A stretch of 64,000 nucleotides of DNA, from the NCBI RefSeq assembly GCF_958295425.1, contig NC_081154.1, positions 5,429,139-5,493,138 of the forward strand, written 5' to 3'. Numbering within the stretch: the first letter of the stretch is position 1; every line of letters begins with the position of its first letter. A program made the translations under genes and the position numbers. The notes beneath the pieces are model-generated. The model made no database searches. It was given only the letters and a program-made list of their open reading frames with translations, and had not been told where the DNA came from. Positions 1 through 46,395 of the stretch are shown here, in pieces. The DNA comes from Solea solea. Lineage: Eukaryota > Chordata > Actinopteri > Pleuronectiformes > Soleidae.

Positions 1-3000
1 AGGGGAATGTGTGTGTGTCAGGGGGTGTCTATGGCTGCGTCTGGTGCCACGTTTGCATCACAGAACTGTAATCCTTTCAGGACTCACTGCTCAGCAAAGC
101 CAAGCTGGCACAGTGGCTGCTACAAAAAAACCTGTCAGGGAGTTAGAGCTTCGACAGCGTTTTGATACTTTTTCATACTTACATACATACTGATCTTTTT
201 GATGTGAAGCTGTAGTCAACTGTCAGTCAGAAATTTGCAACATTTGAAACCCTTGAAAGTAAAGCAAAATGTCCAAGGCTCTTCATCACCTCCTGATTTG
301 TACATGAGCAAGAATGTAGCACAACACTGAAATGAAAATATGAATCATATACAAACTAATAAACATTCATAGTGTATAATTGTTTTACTATCCTGTAATA
401 CATGCTTTTGCTATGTTAAAAATGCAAAAACCCCAAACCATATATTAAAAAATATTCTATCGCCAAAATGGTATTCTTTAATTAATCTTTATTTTATGTG
501 GCCTGAAAATACAGGAAGATATGTAGTAGTATTAAAATAACAAACATTTATCAGAAGAAAAACATGTTTCTAAAGACAACTATTTAGTGTAATCTCCATA
601 GCAGGACCCTGACCTTGTTAAACCTTGAGTGGAACCCTAATTAAGGTCATTGGTAACACATGTGTTTGTCAGGCTCGCTGATTTAGAAAACAGCTGCTGT
701 AAAAAGGTTTATAACACCAGGTTGAGCATGCTGTATGAGGTTAACTCACTGGAAGCTTGGTAAAATATAACACAAAATCACATCATTCCTTTCAAAAATG
801 CAGAATATCGCAGAATTTTGCACCAGCAAGACCAACAACAAAGCAAGTGGTTTTTCCACTGTATGTTTAGACGACTTTGACAAAGGAAAGAATGTGCATA
901 ATCCTCTCTGAGGTCCATCGGCAATACCGCCAAGGGCCCACTAGTAGGCCACAGCCCTCACTTTTTGCAAGCAGTGATTTAGCTTGAAGCGGCCTTGAAA
1001 GTCTGTCAGGACAACATCTGACATATGATATCATGTACATACAGTCAGAGCCGTAATGTAATAAATGTGTTTGAGGCATGTTTCTGTTTTATTCTGGTTG
1101 GCCAAGAAATACATCAGTGTTGTCACTTCATTAACATTCCACTCAATGAAAAGAAAATCCCACAAAAACAAGCGCAAGCACGCACGCACGCACACAAACA
1201 ACATGACTGACACCAAGTGTTGTTTGCATCTCTGCCGGTTAATGACAGTGTTGGCGCGTCCTAGGATTCACGAGATGAGGAAATGTCATGACATCGCGTT
1301 TAACCGGACCCATGCAGACACGGTGAACAACATGGCTGTAATTGTAAGACATCTTTGTTGCTGCCAAGAATATTTATTTCTGTCTCACTAAGAGGATTAT
1401 CTGTGGGGGGGGGGGGGGGGGTCGCAGTCTTTGCATGAAAAGGATCAAATGTAATTGGAAATATAATCCAAACCAAAGTTAAACCAAATTAAATAAATAT
1501 GACTGCATTCCCCCCTCCCCCCCCGATTTTATCACGTACACTAAGAGTGATGCATTCAAGGACATATGTTGTTCCTGTTGATTCAGTGACTCCACTGAGA
1601 AACTCCAACCAGACATTAAACTAGAAACTGAAATTCTCTTGAAATTCTAAAACAATGATGGGAAACAGCAAAATCATAATAACTTTTACATAACCCAGCT
1701 ATTGACACACACAGCCATGTGAGTCAGCTATGGTCTTCAGCAGCAGATCTGATTGGCCTCTGTGGCTCTTACAGTTTTTTTTCCAAAGTCCACAACATCA
1801 TCATCAGTGTCGGAAAATTACTGAGAAGCAGAAGCGGCTGTTTTCGGTGCGAGCTGACGGGGCCAGGTGGAACATATTCAGCCTCGTCTTCTGCAGAGAT
1901 GGTGCAACCTGCCCTCGCCCGCACACACAAGTATTGTGAAACAATGGAAACACAAAATTATTCTGCATTATCTGATCATTTCCTTCATATCGTGCTCCCC
2001 TAAACCCTGAATTCTCGTATCACGTCATCCCCTGAGAGTCACACTGAGAGAGCTTATCCCTCGCTTTAGGTCATGAACCAGTTGAAACCGAAAACCTTAA
2101 GTTCACACTTGCCACAATTCAGTTGGTAGATATTTCTCCTGGTTTTGCTCTTATAAGGAAGGCGCATAGCCTCTGGGAGGAAGTGGAGGAATATGTGTCG
2201 AACTCTGCCGTCTTTTCCATTCCGAGTGATGTAAGTGATCTGTCTCCTCTCTATGATGTTATGACAAAGAATGGTTTTTACACTTAACACTCCACACCCT
2301 GTTAATAGTTTGTTAATATCCATGGGTTAGATGGGGGGAAAAGGCAGCTTTATTACACATGCATTACCCAATTTCTTGCTATGAGATAAAAAAAATCCCC
2401 TTCAGAGTCAGCTTGGATGTGCGCAGTTAAGAGATCATTACACGTTTTCCCCATGTAGAGGATTAGAAACGGTGGATATGGTTATATAAGGCCAGCTCCA
2501 ACATGCCAAATAAACCACCACAGTGCTTACAGGACAGCTTTCCATCTTTCCAGCCGGGCTGTTTGCACTCACACCAGCAGTTACCCCGGAGACCAGGGGC
2601 ATCAAAATACAAGCGCAATGACAAATACCAGCATCAGTGCGTGTGCGTGTGTGTGTGTGTTGGGTCAGTGAGGTTCAGTCTGGGAGGTAATGTGAGACCA
2701 AGATGAAACACTCAGCCATCAGCACATTCCTCTGGGCCTCAAGTTTCGTTCTCTTCAGCTCTAAGAAAGAAAGAGAAAGAAAGAGAGGCCACGCAGCAGT
2801 AAACATGTAATTCACGATACATGATGCAGTCGTTTCACAACAGTCATAATCATACGGCAATAAGCCCCTCCGCCTCTCATTAGACCAGCATATGTATATG
2901 TGCATGTTGGTGTAGTCTTTGCGTAATTATATGTTTCACGGAGGCTTTGCACAGAATCTGCCTGCAGCCTCGCCTGCCTTCATGGCGGTGGTTGATGGTG

Positions 3001-5430
3001 GAATTCACTCCCCACAAATATTGTCTGAATATCTGTGAACCAGACTTTCGAAACAGAGCTGACGCTCTAAAGGGTTGGATGTGATGTGGCTACAGAGACC
3101 TTCACTAAAAAACATTTATATCACCCCCTACCGTCTTACTTTAAAAAAAAGATTTGTTTAACAAGATGCAATACTAGAATGAACAGTAGGGGCAGTACAG
3201 AGGCAGTATATAAGATGTCTACGATGGCGCCGCATTGATCTCAGAAGAATCTCATCTCGTATAGCAGAGCAAGAGCAGTCCTAGGGTCTCAGCATTTTTT
3301 CCCAAACTTATCAATCTTGCTTGACTTTTTCCAGGATAGGCTGTTTATTTTGGTAGTTGTGTTTGTTGTTTGTTAATAAGAGACTCAGAAAGACCATTCA
3401 AATGCATTACTTTGAATAATTTTATCTGGAGCATGTGGGCATGAACATTGCCACACACCGAGACTCACACTCACTGGTAGCTAGCTAAGCTAAATACTAA
3501 AATCTTAGCTCCAGAACAGTCAACAAACCAAAATGGGATGATTCATCCAGGAAAACCAAAGATCTGTTGCCAAAAAGAAGTGGTACTTTTTTTTGACACG
3601 TTATTGTTTCACTCACTTTATTGAGAACTTTAGATTGTGAAAATACGAAAAGGCTAATACTAACAGGCGGCTAAGCTAAATAGCAGCAATTCATCACACT
3701 ATCGAAATAAACACTAACTTCTTAAACTCACAGTTACCTTTGGTGGGCGCAAGCCTGTAATGCATATCTTACAATGTATTTATTAGAAGGTGTTGGACTC
3801 TACAGGGTCACTCTTCTGAGTGCTAGCCTGTGAAGAATTGTCTCTATGTGATCCTACAGCTAAATTCAGATTGGGCTGTACGTTCAGAATAAGCCTGCAG
3901 TGAATCATGACGTCATCAGCGTACAGTGTGACAAAGCCAAACAACAACAGAGAAGGTTGTTGTTGTTGAGCTAAATGTCACCTGGAATTTAGCTACATTA
4001 GCCTCCATTTTGAGCCTGTGTTCCAACTCAAACAACCCCAGATCTTGTTGTTTGCAGCGGCGACAGCAGAATCTAACCCAATATAACCTAACATGTTTTT
4101 AAACAGCAGCAATCTGGTACCTGGGTTTCTGACCATGACTCATTCCATTGTGGAACACATCTGAGTTTAGTAGATGTATTAATGTTTACATACACAGAGA
4201 CTGATAGCAGACACTGAGTTATACTCACTTTGTATCTTCAAAATCGAGCCTGATGGAATAAAAGCTTAAATCCATATGTTCTTTGTATTTAAATTCCCAT
4301 AATGCGTTTCTTCTTCTGTGTTGAACAGGAAGTGTGGGTCACTACAGGTGCATGTGTGAACCACGATGAAGGTTACGTGACTATGTGGGGAAAATCCCAG
4401 CTGCTTTTAGTTTTGTGTTTTGCTTTGTTCAGCTCTCTCCTCTGGTTCAACCTGTCTGTTTGAAAGACTGACTGCCCGTCTGCCTCCGTATTTGTCTACG
4501 TTTTTCTGATTCAGCCCTCTCTTTTCAACACACCACATCCTCCTCTCCTCTGTATGTGGAGCGGAGAGGGGGGGATGCAGACTTCATGGTTATTATGCAG
4601 CTGGAACTGCTCAGGAGAGCCGATCTAGCTGCTTTAATTTCATTATTAACCAGAGAAACTGTGTTTGAAGACTTGCTCAGAACATAATATGTTTTCATTT
4701 ACATTAAGGTATTAATGACACTTTGATTCTCAGCTACAGATCCATATCCCTACAGCTGGTGGTGACGCTTGGATTCACTTGACTTCAGGTCCAACAGTGA
4801 CGTCCCACCTCGCTTTCGTCTCTGTGGAGTTTCAAAGGAGGTCAACAGGTCAACGTCACTCATTTGACCGGAAGGTAGCCAGCGGTGAAGCCAGCGGTGA
4901 AGCCAGCACCACCATGGAAAGAAGTGCTCAAGGAAATTCAATGGAAAACGCTCTTTCCTCCATCAGCAGAGGCGAAGCCTCAGGAGGTTTGACGGATGAG
5001 GAAAATCCTCCTCAGTGGAACCACTTTTCTGGTTCGCTCTTCTATAACAGTCTCTAAGTGAAAGGAACAAGATAATGGCTTTATAAGTGTTTAACTAATA
5101 TTTAGGAATTATTTTACACTTGGTTCTACAAGTTATCTTTTTTTGTTTTGAAAAACTGTCTGTAACAGCAGCACAACAAGCTATAATCACATTATATAAC
5201 CTTGTATAGATCATGTTATTACAGAGGAGCAGAACATTATTAGCAATTGATAAATTCATGAATTCTTTTAGCTCTGCTTTTGGTCTCCCCCACTTCGTTG
5301 AGAAAATTTGGGCCTTAATTCTCCAAATTTACAAGATTTTTTATAAATTGTATGAGTTTTTCTCTCCAGCCTTATGTTGAAAAGATTTTGAGATGTAGGC
5401 CGAAATAACACAAACAAACTCTCTTGTAGA
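1..5430. other. Gene-poor flank downstream of the ANTXR-family gene
   Basis: No gene can be supported here. All open frames are short and lack family motifs. The stretch holds a G17 run (1405-1421), a C6TC8 run (1510-1524), a GT microsatellite (about 2639-2661) and an unassigned minus-strand exon-like segment (2066-2239, described separately). The rest looks like ordinary AT-rich intergenic or intronic fish DNA. Confidence 0.5.
2066..2239 (-). other. Unassigned exon-like open segment
   Basis: On the minus strand a CAG acceptor-like dinucleotide at 2241-2240 is followed by 57 open codons ending in TAA at 2068-2066. The translation is well mixed and contains a CGKC motif near its C-terminus, and third positions favour C and G, as in real fish exons. 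The upstream polypyrimidine tract is poor and I recognise no family. It could be a terminal exon of a neighbouring gene, a decayed exon, or chance. Confidence 0.18.
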
Positions 5431-8238
5431 AGCTTGGAAATCAACCTTTATTGATACTGTTTGGTTTTTTTGCTTTTTTAAAAAGAGTCATGTCATCAGT
5501 ACAGAAAAATCATATACGTCTCTCATAGTTGCTTCAGTACGGCTGTTTATACACTGGTTAACATAATGCATCTCAGATTGGATGGTGATGTAAAACGTCC
5601 ATTTTGAGGGATAAATGTGTACCTATTGTGAATTTACGCTGCAATTGAATTCGATTAGAAAAGATGCACTGCTGAGACAAATGCGTTACAAATGACTTTG
5701 AGATGATGAGACCTGCTTTTTTTCAGTTTGATTCTGCAGCAAAATGCAATGTAACACAACTTAATTTTGTTTCTGGCTGTTGGATTTGGTAAAACCAAAG
5801 GCACAATTAAGTTTTACCACTTTAATGACAAACAATAATGTTTTATTAACTCTCATTTTGCTCTCTGAGAAGCCAGTTATCTTCTAGTGCTGTAAATTCC
5901 CAATGACACAGTTGTTAGTTTCCCAGATACATGAGATCTTACAGAAATACATATAACTTCCAACACTTTTAATGAATACTTTTGGAAATAAGTCAGATTT
6001 GATGATTAGACATGGTCAGACATACACAATTATCTTATAGGAACAATGGTTCACAATTGTGAAAGTAGTACCTGGTCACTAAAAGCTGACCAAAAGACAT
6101 AAAATGTGATTAAAAGGCATTTTCAGTGAAAAATGGTGGTTACATACACATTTGTAAAGCAATTTACACACTGAGTGTTACCTTTACCCAGCAGTGCAAC
6201 TGCATTTAAGACGTTGATTTTACAAATGAATGTGGTACACACAACGGTTCACGACATAACTGAATGACGTACATTAAAATTTATAGTATAAAAAAACCCC
6301 CATAAAGTAAGAAAACTCCAGAAGGCACTGGACGGAGATGAAATACCAACATTTTTCAACTTATTTTCTAAACCCTGAAGTCAAAATGCTAATCTTGCTT
6401 TACTTTTGGCCTGTAGCCACAGCTAGCATCTTTACACCTGCTAAAAAAGGAACATAATGCTCCCCCCAATTCATACAATTTCATTTTAAAACCATTAAAT
6501 ATCAAGTTCAAATTAAGAAAATATTGTTTCAGAGTAGCTGGTGAGTTAAAAAATGCTGGTATACGTCGTATACGACTATTAGCTGGCTAGCTGTTGTGTT
6601 TCTAAATTCTGCGCACAGTGTCCGTCTTGGCGGTTGGACACCTTGTCGATATTCAAGTACTCTCCTCTATTTCTCTCAGGGAGTAAAATAAATTAGATGC
6701 TCTTTGAACTGCCCTGCAGTTGCAATGTGACCTGCAATGTGACCGGTGATGATAAACTAAAACACACATAATCGTACTTAAAAGTAAAACAAACAAAAAA
6801 ATAAAAGTAAGGAGAGATGCCAACCTGATTGCCTGATTTCTTAAGTTTCATTATGATGCTAAGAAAAAAATACATACTGTAGTTGCCCAGCAGTCTATGT
6901 GCGCAGATACAAAACAAAAAAAACAAAACAAAACAAAAAAAATATACATATATAATCCTGTAATCCAAATTCAACTACATGAGAAGGTGAGTAAAGACAA
7001 AATCCAAAGCCTCAAAGTAGCATTCCAAAGAACTCAAACATATACTGTAAAAAAACCATACCATCCATGTTACATCTGTACACTTCCCTGTCACTATCAC
7101 TGTATTATTTCTTGTGAAAAGGGCTGGGATCTGTTGGATCTGTTGGGTCCAACAGATCTGTTGGGTTTACATTGTTGTTGGATAAAAGAAGCAAAACAAT
7201 AACGTGAAGAGGAAATAATTGTCTCTTTAGTATTTGAGACCGTTAACAACACGACTGATTGAAATGACTTTAAAAATCCCCCAAATTCCCAAAACCTCAG
7301 AGCCTCAATTAGTCAAAGTTTATTTAGGGCTAATTCACAAACTTTCCTAATACAATCTTTTTCTTTTTCGTTCTGTAAACACAGAAAACATGTCTTCATA
7401 CATATGGATCCCCCCCCAAAAAAACAACTCTAAATGCGGTATTGATGCCAGGCCTGTATGTGGCGCTGTAATGCTGCCACGGGAATACACCAAACACTAA
7501 AAAGAAGAATTGGAGTATTTCCTAAAGTTGTGTTAATTGTACACATGAAAACGCAGGGATGGGGTTTTCCAAAAAAAATTGTTGTAGGGCTCCCAAAACG
7601 CAGTTTTACGATACAAAACTTTAATCTCGTTCTCCTTAGTACGGACCCTTAGTTTTCCACTTACAACCTACTTTTCACCTTGATTCTCAATGACAATGGC
7701 ACAACTCAGTAGTTGATTTTTAAAAACAACGAAAAAATTTCATCCATTGCATCCATTGGACTTCCTGTCCCATCATGCTTTGCTGTCCAGCAACAATCGT
7801 CCCAACACAAACTAACAGTATTTCTCCAGCTCACCCCATTCACTGTCTATGGGATAGAACGACAAGTCAAACAGCTCGATGCTCTTTAGACGCTGATTTA
7901 AGCTTCACCAATCACTGTGATACACAATAAGCTAATCTAAATATGGTAACATTTCACTTCCTCTTATGTCAAACATCATTCGCCGGATTGTAGGCGGTAA
8001 CGTTTAAATAATATACGACTAAATATCCAGCTCGCTGTTTAACTTGACATTCTCTCCCATACGTGAAGAGAAGACACAGCATGACAAGGATTCAAACCCC
8101 TTGGTTTATAGCAGGAGTACCTTCGGCGGCGAAGTCCACAGCCCACAAATTGGGAGTCTGTGAATCAAAGCGAGTGTGATTGGGGGGAGGGGGCGGCGAA
8201 GAAAAGCGCGTGTGTGTGAGTGTGTGTCTGTGTGAGAT
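5431..8238 (-). other. antxr1c: Probable 3' UTR of the ANTXR-family gene
   Basis: This 2.8 kb between the TGA of the last ANTXR exon and a strong minus-strand AATAAA (5452-5447, context CAATAAAGG) has no coding potential. A long 3' UTR is normal for ANTXR1 genes. It starts with a CA-rich stretch just after the stop codon and includes a 22-nt near-palindrome at 7137-7158. Nearer polyadenylation signals, such as a minus-strand AATAAA around 7319-7324, could be used instead. The extent is inferred, not seen in a transcript. Confidence 0.4.
5447..5452 (-). terminator. Candidate polyadenylation signal for the ANTXR-family gene
   Basis: AATAAA on the minus strand, 2.8 kb after the ANTXR stop codon, followed by a T/G-containing downstream region. 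It is the best-looking distal signal on this strand. Cleavage would fall around 5417-5437. Confidence 0.35.
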
Positions 8239-40714
<32,476 letters not shown>

Positions 40715-43700
40715 AAGATTTCTCCTTATGAATCGAAAAAATTATAATAATTCCTTTGTGGGTGGAGGCAAAAAAAAAGTGGGACAAACGCGTCAGTGGC
40801 TTCTTACATCCCAGAGACTTGTGAAAAAAACAAAGATGCAACAAAGAGAAAAGAGAGGATGCTCCGCTCCCAAGTCTCTTTTGTTTCAGTTCACAATCAC
40901 GACCAGCGGCATCTTTCTCTGTCTCACACACACACAGGAACAGAGATGTTTCCTCTCAAAAACAAAAACAAAATCAAAGCTCCACAATCCACACTTCCAA
41001 ACTTTGTTTTAGAAACTTTGCAGAAACAAATCCAGAGGGAGAGGAAGTGAAATGGAAACACTGATGCAGGATGGGGTGGTTCGCTTCAAAAAAAGAAAGA
41101 AAAAAAGAAAAGTGGGGACAAAAGCTTCCTGGCAAAGTGTGTCAAAAATGTTTTAAGTCTGAAAAGTGCCAAATAGAAGTGGGATATGCAGAGCAGTGTT
41201 GGCGCAAGAGGAACTGGGAGCCCACGGGGGACAGGACTGGTCTGAAATGGACCAGGTTTCATGTTTCATTCTGACTGAGGAGGAGGCAGAGAAACCGGCA
41301 CTGAAGTCAGTTTCTTGTTGGATATACCAAAACGAACCCGCATCGAATTGAGTCAAGTTGTGGAGTCTATTGATGTATTTTGAATATTATTAAGGTTAAG
41401 TATGAAAGGTATCTTATTTTTATTGTATAATGCTATAATACGGCATTGTTTTTGAGTATGTGGGTCACATAACGAAAACAATAAAAAAAAAAATACACAT
41501 ACTTTTTTTGAATATTCACATTTAAATGAAATATAAGACTAACCATAATCCAATTGAAGGGGTGTTTCTTATTTTTCCTTAATTATACCAGAATTTGGCA
41601 TTGATTTGGATTGAGTGCCTCTTACTTTACCAGTATAATATAGTATTAAAAAAAACAGTTCAATCAATAAAATAAATGCTGTACTATCATGTTTGTCGAT
41701 GGCATTAATAGCATACCTTAGTCACATGACATGAAAGATGTTAAAAACTATTTGTGTCCTCAGGACACCTGAAAGACTGACAATCCAAACTAAAACTAGC
41801 TTCACTGTGTTGAGGAGAAACAGGAGAAAAATGGGTCAAGATTCCACTTTGCGTCGCCCTCACGCGGGGACACAGGAGAGGACTGTCATTGATGATGTGG
41901 ACTCACGCATGTTTTTATCACAATTAGTCTCTTCCTCTGTAACAAAGTTGTCACTTTTGTCCCAATTAAACGTGTTTGTTCTTCAATGTGCTGCAGCTGC
42001 CACTTACTGTAGTTGTAAAAAACCTCTGTAATTTACACTTTCACACATGTAGAGTAATGAGAGAGTGACACGTGCATGGTTAATGGGACATTTACAGAGC
42101 ACAACAAACACAATCAGCAGACACATGGTGCAGAAGGGTGAACCATCCTCTGATTACTTTTGTTCACTAAAACCGTGATTTCACATCACTACCTCAGTCG
42201 TCCTGTGACATAACAAGTGATGATCTCACCCCTGTAATTACAACTCGAATTGATCTATAAAGATTTTGAGAAAAACAGATAAAGAGAATCAGCTGGTATT
42301 CACATGTTTATTTTGGAAATGCAGTGAGCTAAGAGGTTTTGTTGGCGAGTCTGTGAATCACCTTGAAATTCAGATGTTTAAGATCACCATCAATTGTGTG
42401 TCAATTGGCAACTATCCATCCATCCATTATCTACTGCTTTATCCTCCACAGGAGGATCAAGGGGGGGGGGCGCTGTGCCAATCTCAGCTGACATAGGGCG
42501 ATAGGCGGGGTCACACCCTGGACAGTTCCCAATCGGCTCAATTCCGATTTATCCCTCACTAAACAGCTCCACCCCCATGTCTTAAAATCCACATTTACCT
42601 ACATAATCCTATATAACACAGTCATATAATTATATATAAAAACGGTAGGAGCTATTTGTTACATGCATATTCAGACGTTGCTTTGAAAGTGTAATTAGTT
42701 TGATATGACTGGTTTGGACATCACACATTATTTATGTTAGATGAGCGAGAGAGAGGCAGACAGGATTCCTTTTATTCTTTTTGTTTGTTTGCTTACTTTT
42801 GGACAATAAACCCACACAAAAACAACAATAACCTGCATTATGACATTATGTTTTTCTTATAATAATATAATGTTTCACTTGTCTGCGTAAGAGTGGTCAA
42901 AAGTAGTCTTTTGATGAAGTATAGTTTGACCTCTTACAGTCACATTAGAAAAAAGTGGATTTTAAATTTGACGCTTCCTTTTTTTTTAACCACTATAACA
43001 CACATATGTATCTGTGAAATAAATCACTGAAATTAAATGACAGTAACATAGATAAAAGATCAAGTCGAAAGACATTTCACAGATGTCTTTGTTTATTGTG
43101 ATGCAGATGCTACTCAATTCCTGGAAACTATTTAGCTGCATCATGAGGATAAATATTTTATACTCTGTTTCCAGCTGTTGGCTAATGGTGTTGTCAAATA
43201 AAGGGGATTGCCATAACTTGATTAGAGGTGATTTATGTTAAAATGAATAAAAAAGTTAATTGTAAGTGCAAATTAAAACATGACCGGCACACATTTTTGT
43301 ATTGTTTTTATTGCGTCTCAGCACTGGAACTTTTACAACTCAAGTCCGTCAGCCCACCTGGCATGACGTTCACTGAATTATGGAGATACAACGTTAACCA
43401 TATAAGGACAATCAGGGTGTTGCATAATGGAATCAAACTTGTTTACTGAACTTGTTTCTTCTCTTTTTTTTTTTCATTACCTTTAAAAAAAATTGTGTTT
43501 TCATTCTGGAAAGTTTCGACAGCCAGAGTAACAGACATTGCGACATTACTAACAAGCTAAAAGACTTATGTACTGCGGAAAATGAATAAGAGATTACACT
43601 TAGTACACAGAACCTACATTCTTTGCTTCTTAAACAAGTCTAGAGTCTAAATCCTGAAACTATTTGGCTGCCAAAGCAAAAAACTGACCATTGAAATCCC

Positions 43701-43716
43701 AGTTCAGGGTGTGGTT
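40715..43716. other. Intergenic gap between the ANTXR-family gene and rbp3
   Basis: Holds the ANTXR promoter and 5' UTR side and the rbp3 3' UTR side. A repeat resembling the widespread fish CAATCTCAGCTGACAT element lies at about 42410-42545. Minus-strand AATAAA candidates for rbp3 lie around 43306-43311 and 43091-43097. No other gene is seen. Confidence 0.5.
42410..42545 (+). mobile_element. Fragment of a widespread fish interspersed repeat
   Basis: CCATCCATTATCTACTGCTTTATCC, a G-run, GCCAATCTCAGCTGACAT, then GGCGGGGTCACACCCTGGACA is a well-known teleost repeat signature. A related piece (GCCAGTCCATCACAGGGC) sits at about 47310-47335. The parent element class is not assigned from this fragment. 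Confidence 0.6.
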
Positions 43717-46395
43717 TTAATTCTGGCCTGCAAAGTGCTTGTTTAAGATACCCTTGGCGGTTTCGAGGGCAGTGTCAGCATGGACGGGTATGTGAGGTGC
43801 GATGCCAGCTCCCTCCCATGCTGGTCCGGCAGCAGTGTCAGAGTGGACAGTGGGGATGCTGAGGAAGACGTCTGTCTCGCCAACATGGAAGGTCTTGGGC
43901 GGGTGGGAAGTTCCGGCGGTCGTCTCACCGATGATCATAGCCCGGCCGAGCCTCTTCATGATGTAAACAAACTCCTCGGCGGCGCCGGCAGTAGCCCCGC
44001 TGGTCAAGATGATCAGGCTCTTCTTAGAGCCGTACCTTGTGCCTAAAGCAGTGGATGAGGTGGAACAAGGTTTAAAAAGGGAGATGGAAAAGTGATTTGT
44101 AAGTGGGAAGAAGGTTTGAAATGTTGTAGGATGGAAGAAAGTGGCAAGGGACTATGGGTGATGCTGATAAAAGATTTGGTGAATTAAGTCAGGAAAATCA
44201 GGGTAAACCTACGACGTAATACCAATCCTAACTACAAAATACAGATGTTTCTATGTTCTGGTATTTGTGAACCTGCTATAGCAGATTTGTGTTCATGTGA
44301 CAGCAGCAGAAACAAGCTGTAAAAAACAACACATATGGGTCTATCACGTTTTTTAGTTTATATGCTAAATATCAAGGGCAAACCTTTGCTAATTTATACA
44401 AGTGGCAACTCCAAAACAAAGTTAGCATAAAGTTAGCATTGTTTTTGTGGCCACCTGGTTCAATTAGTCCCACAACACCCTCCATGTATAGCTCTATTTT
44501 TGGTCTCCACCCTCTCCTGATTGAATTAGCTGACTCTTCAGATGCTTAATGTTTGCTAATTGCTAACCTTGCTAATACTAACAATACAAAGACATAACAC
44601 ACTGACTTCAAAATGAGTTACCAGTGAGTTCAGATAAGGTGCGGAGCTCCGTGGTGGTTCCGGACAGTCTGTCGTACAGCTTGTCCAGCACAATCTGTTT
44701 GTCGGCATCAAAGAAGTACGAGCAGAAGCCTGCGATGGCTGTCGTTGGGCCGCCAAGGTTGTTCCTGCAAAAAAAGATGCAGAACAATCACAGGAAGACT
44801 TTAAATAAAGTTAACTTATTGTGAAAAAGAGTTGTTTTAAAGTAAAATAATTATTCTACAAACCTGAGGTCAATGATCATGGCATCAGTGTTGACAACCT
44901 TGTTCCAGACATGCTCAACAATGATTTGTGCGATGGCTTTGACCTCCTCAAAGTCTCCAAACATATCAAAACGCAGGTAGCCAATGTTGTTCTCAAATAG
45001 GTCAGTGTGGAACGAGACTTTGATCAGATCAACGTAAACCTCGGGGGGGTAAATCTGTCAATACAGACAAACAGACGCTCTAGCTAAAATCTGAATTAAG
45101 TCCATAGCATTTTCATTTCCTAATTTTTAACCTCTGAACTACACATTTATTTATTTTATGTTGACTTTAACACTCAAGGAAACAGTTAAACCTGGTTTTA
45201 CCATAGGTGGTAGGGATGGGGCGTTTGTGGTGGTCTTCAGGCTTTTGTCCCCAGAAAGAGTCTTCAGGTCGGCGGACAGCTTTGCCTCCAGACTCTCCCT
45301 TGATGTAATCATGCTGTACTCGCCGTTTGCCAGGAGCTCCTTCAGTTTTTCTGCTACACTATCTCCGATATCCTCAAAGGCATAGTTGTCAGCGATCAGG
45401 GAGGCTGATTCCTCAATGATGACTGGAACTTGGGCGCGGAGTTTGACAATCTTGATGGCAGTAGCAAGAGCGTCCTCGGCACTGACCTCCACATTGGGCT
45501 TCACACCAGTAACTTCCCAGGTGGAGCCAGTGATGGGATTGATGGACTTGGCAGTTGGCACGGTAATATAAAAGTCAGTGTCGCCCACTTTTATTTTGTC
45601 GACTTTCACTGAGCCCCCGGCGGTCTTCTCGCCAACAATGGTGGCCCTCTTCAGGTTCTGGAGGCAGTAGGCCACATCCTCAGCAATGCCCTTGGTGTTT
45701 TTGCTGGTAAGGATAATGAGGGGTTTGGTACTGCCGTATCTGTCCCCCAGCAGTGTGGACATAGAAAAGATCTTAGTGGTGGTGTTTGATGGACGGTCAT
45801 ATACACTGTCAATGTGGATCACAGGCTCAGCCTCAGTGAAGTAAGACACAATATAGGAGATTCCGGAGATGTCTCCGCCAAGGGTGTAGCGCAGGTCGAA
45901 GATCAGAGCTGAAGTTGGCAGGATTTTATTCCAGACCAGATCGACGAGCAATGGTCCAACTTTGTCAGCAGCCTCCTCTCCAAGGATGTGGTCGATCCTC
46001 AGGTAGCCAGTGTTGTCCTCCAGGATGTCGAGCTTGATGGAGGTCTGAAGAACAGCAATAAGCTGCTCTGGGGGCAAGGGAGGCATCTTTGGGGGAACCG
46101 CTGGGATATAGTTTGGCTCATAGGAGACTCTCAGACGTGGGTCACTGACTGTGGTCTGGACTCCAGAGCTGAGGACATTAGCCAAGGATTCGGCATCTGG
46201 GATGTTGAGGATCTCTGTGTTGGTGCTGGCCGCTTCGATTGCCTCCTTCATCCCGTTCAGCTTCTCCGGTGAGCAGTAATTGTCCATAACAATCTTTGCC
46301 ATGTCAACAATGAAGCTGGGGGAAAGTGAGGCATGGATGAAGAAGACATTTCCTAAAACTAGAAGGGATGCTACCAGAAAGATGGCTTTTGCCAT
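43717..46395 (-). CDS. rbp3: Interphotoreceptor retinoid-binding protein (IRBP), two-module teleost form
   Basis: Secreted glycoprotein of the interphotoreceptor matrix that carries all-trans-retinol and 11-cis-retinal between photoreceptors and pigment epithelium. Exons: 46395-45202, 45054-44864, 44764-44622, 44042-43717; GT-AG throughout, 1854 nt, 617 aa. Residues 1-22 form a signal peptide ([16 protein letters not shown]...HA). Module 1 (about 23-310) lies wholly in exon 1. Module 2 starts in exon 1 and is cut by three introns, the arrangement known for the last IRBP module. Each module carries paired family motifs: DLRYTLGGD and [21 protein letters not shown] and [19 protein letters not shown] and GETTAGT. 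One NTT glycosylation sequon is visible in module 1. The first ATG of the frame begins the signal peptide. Complete, with no frameshift. Confidence 0.97.
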
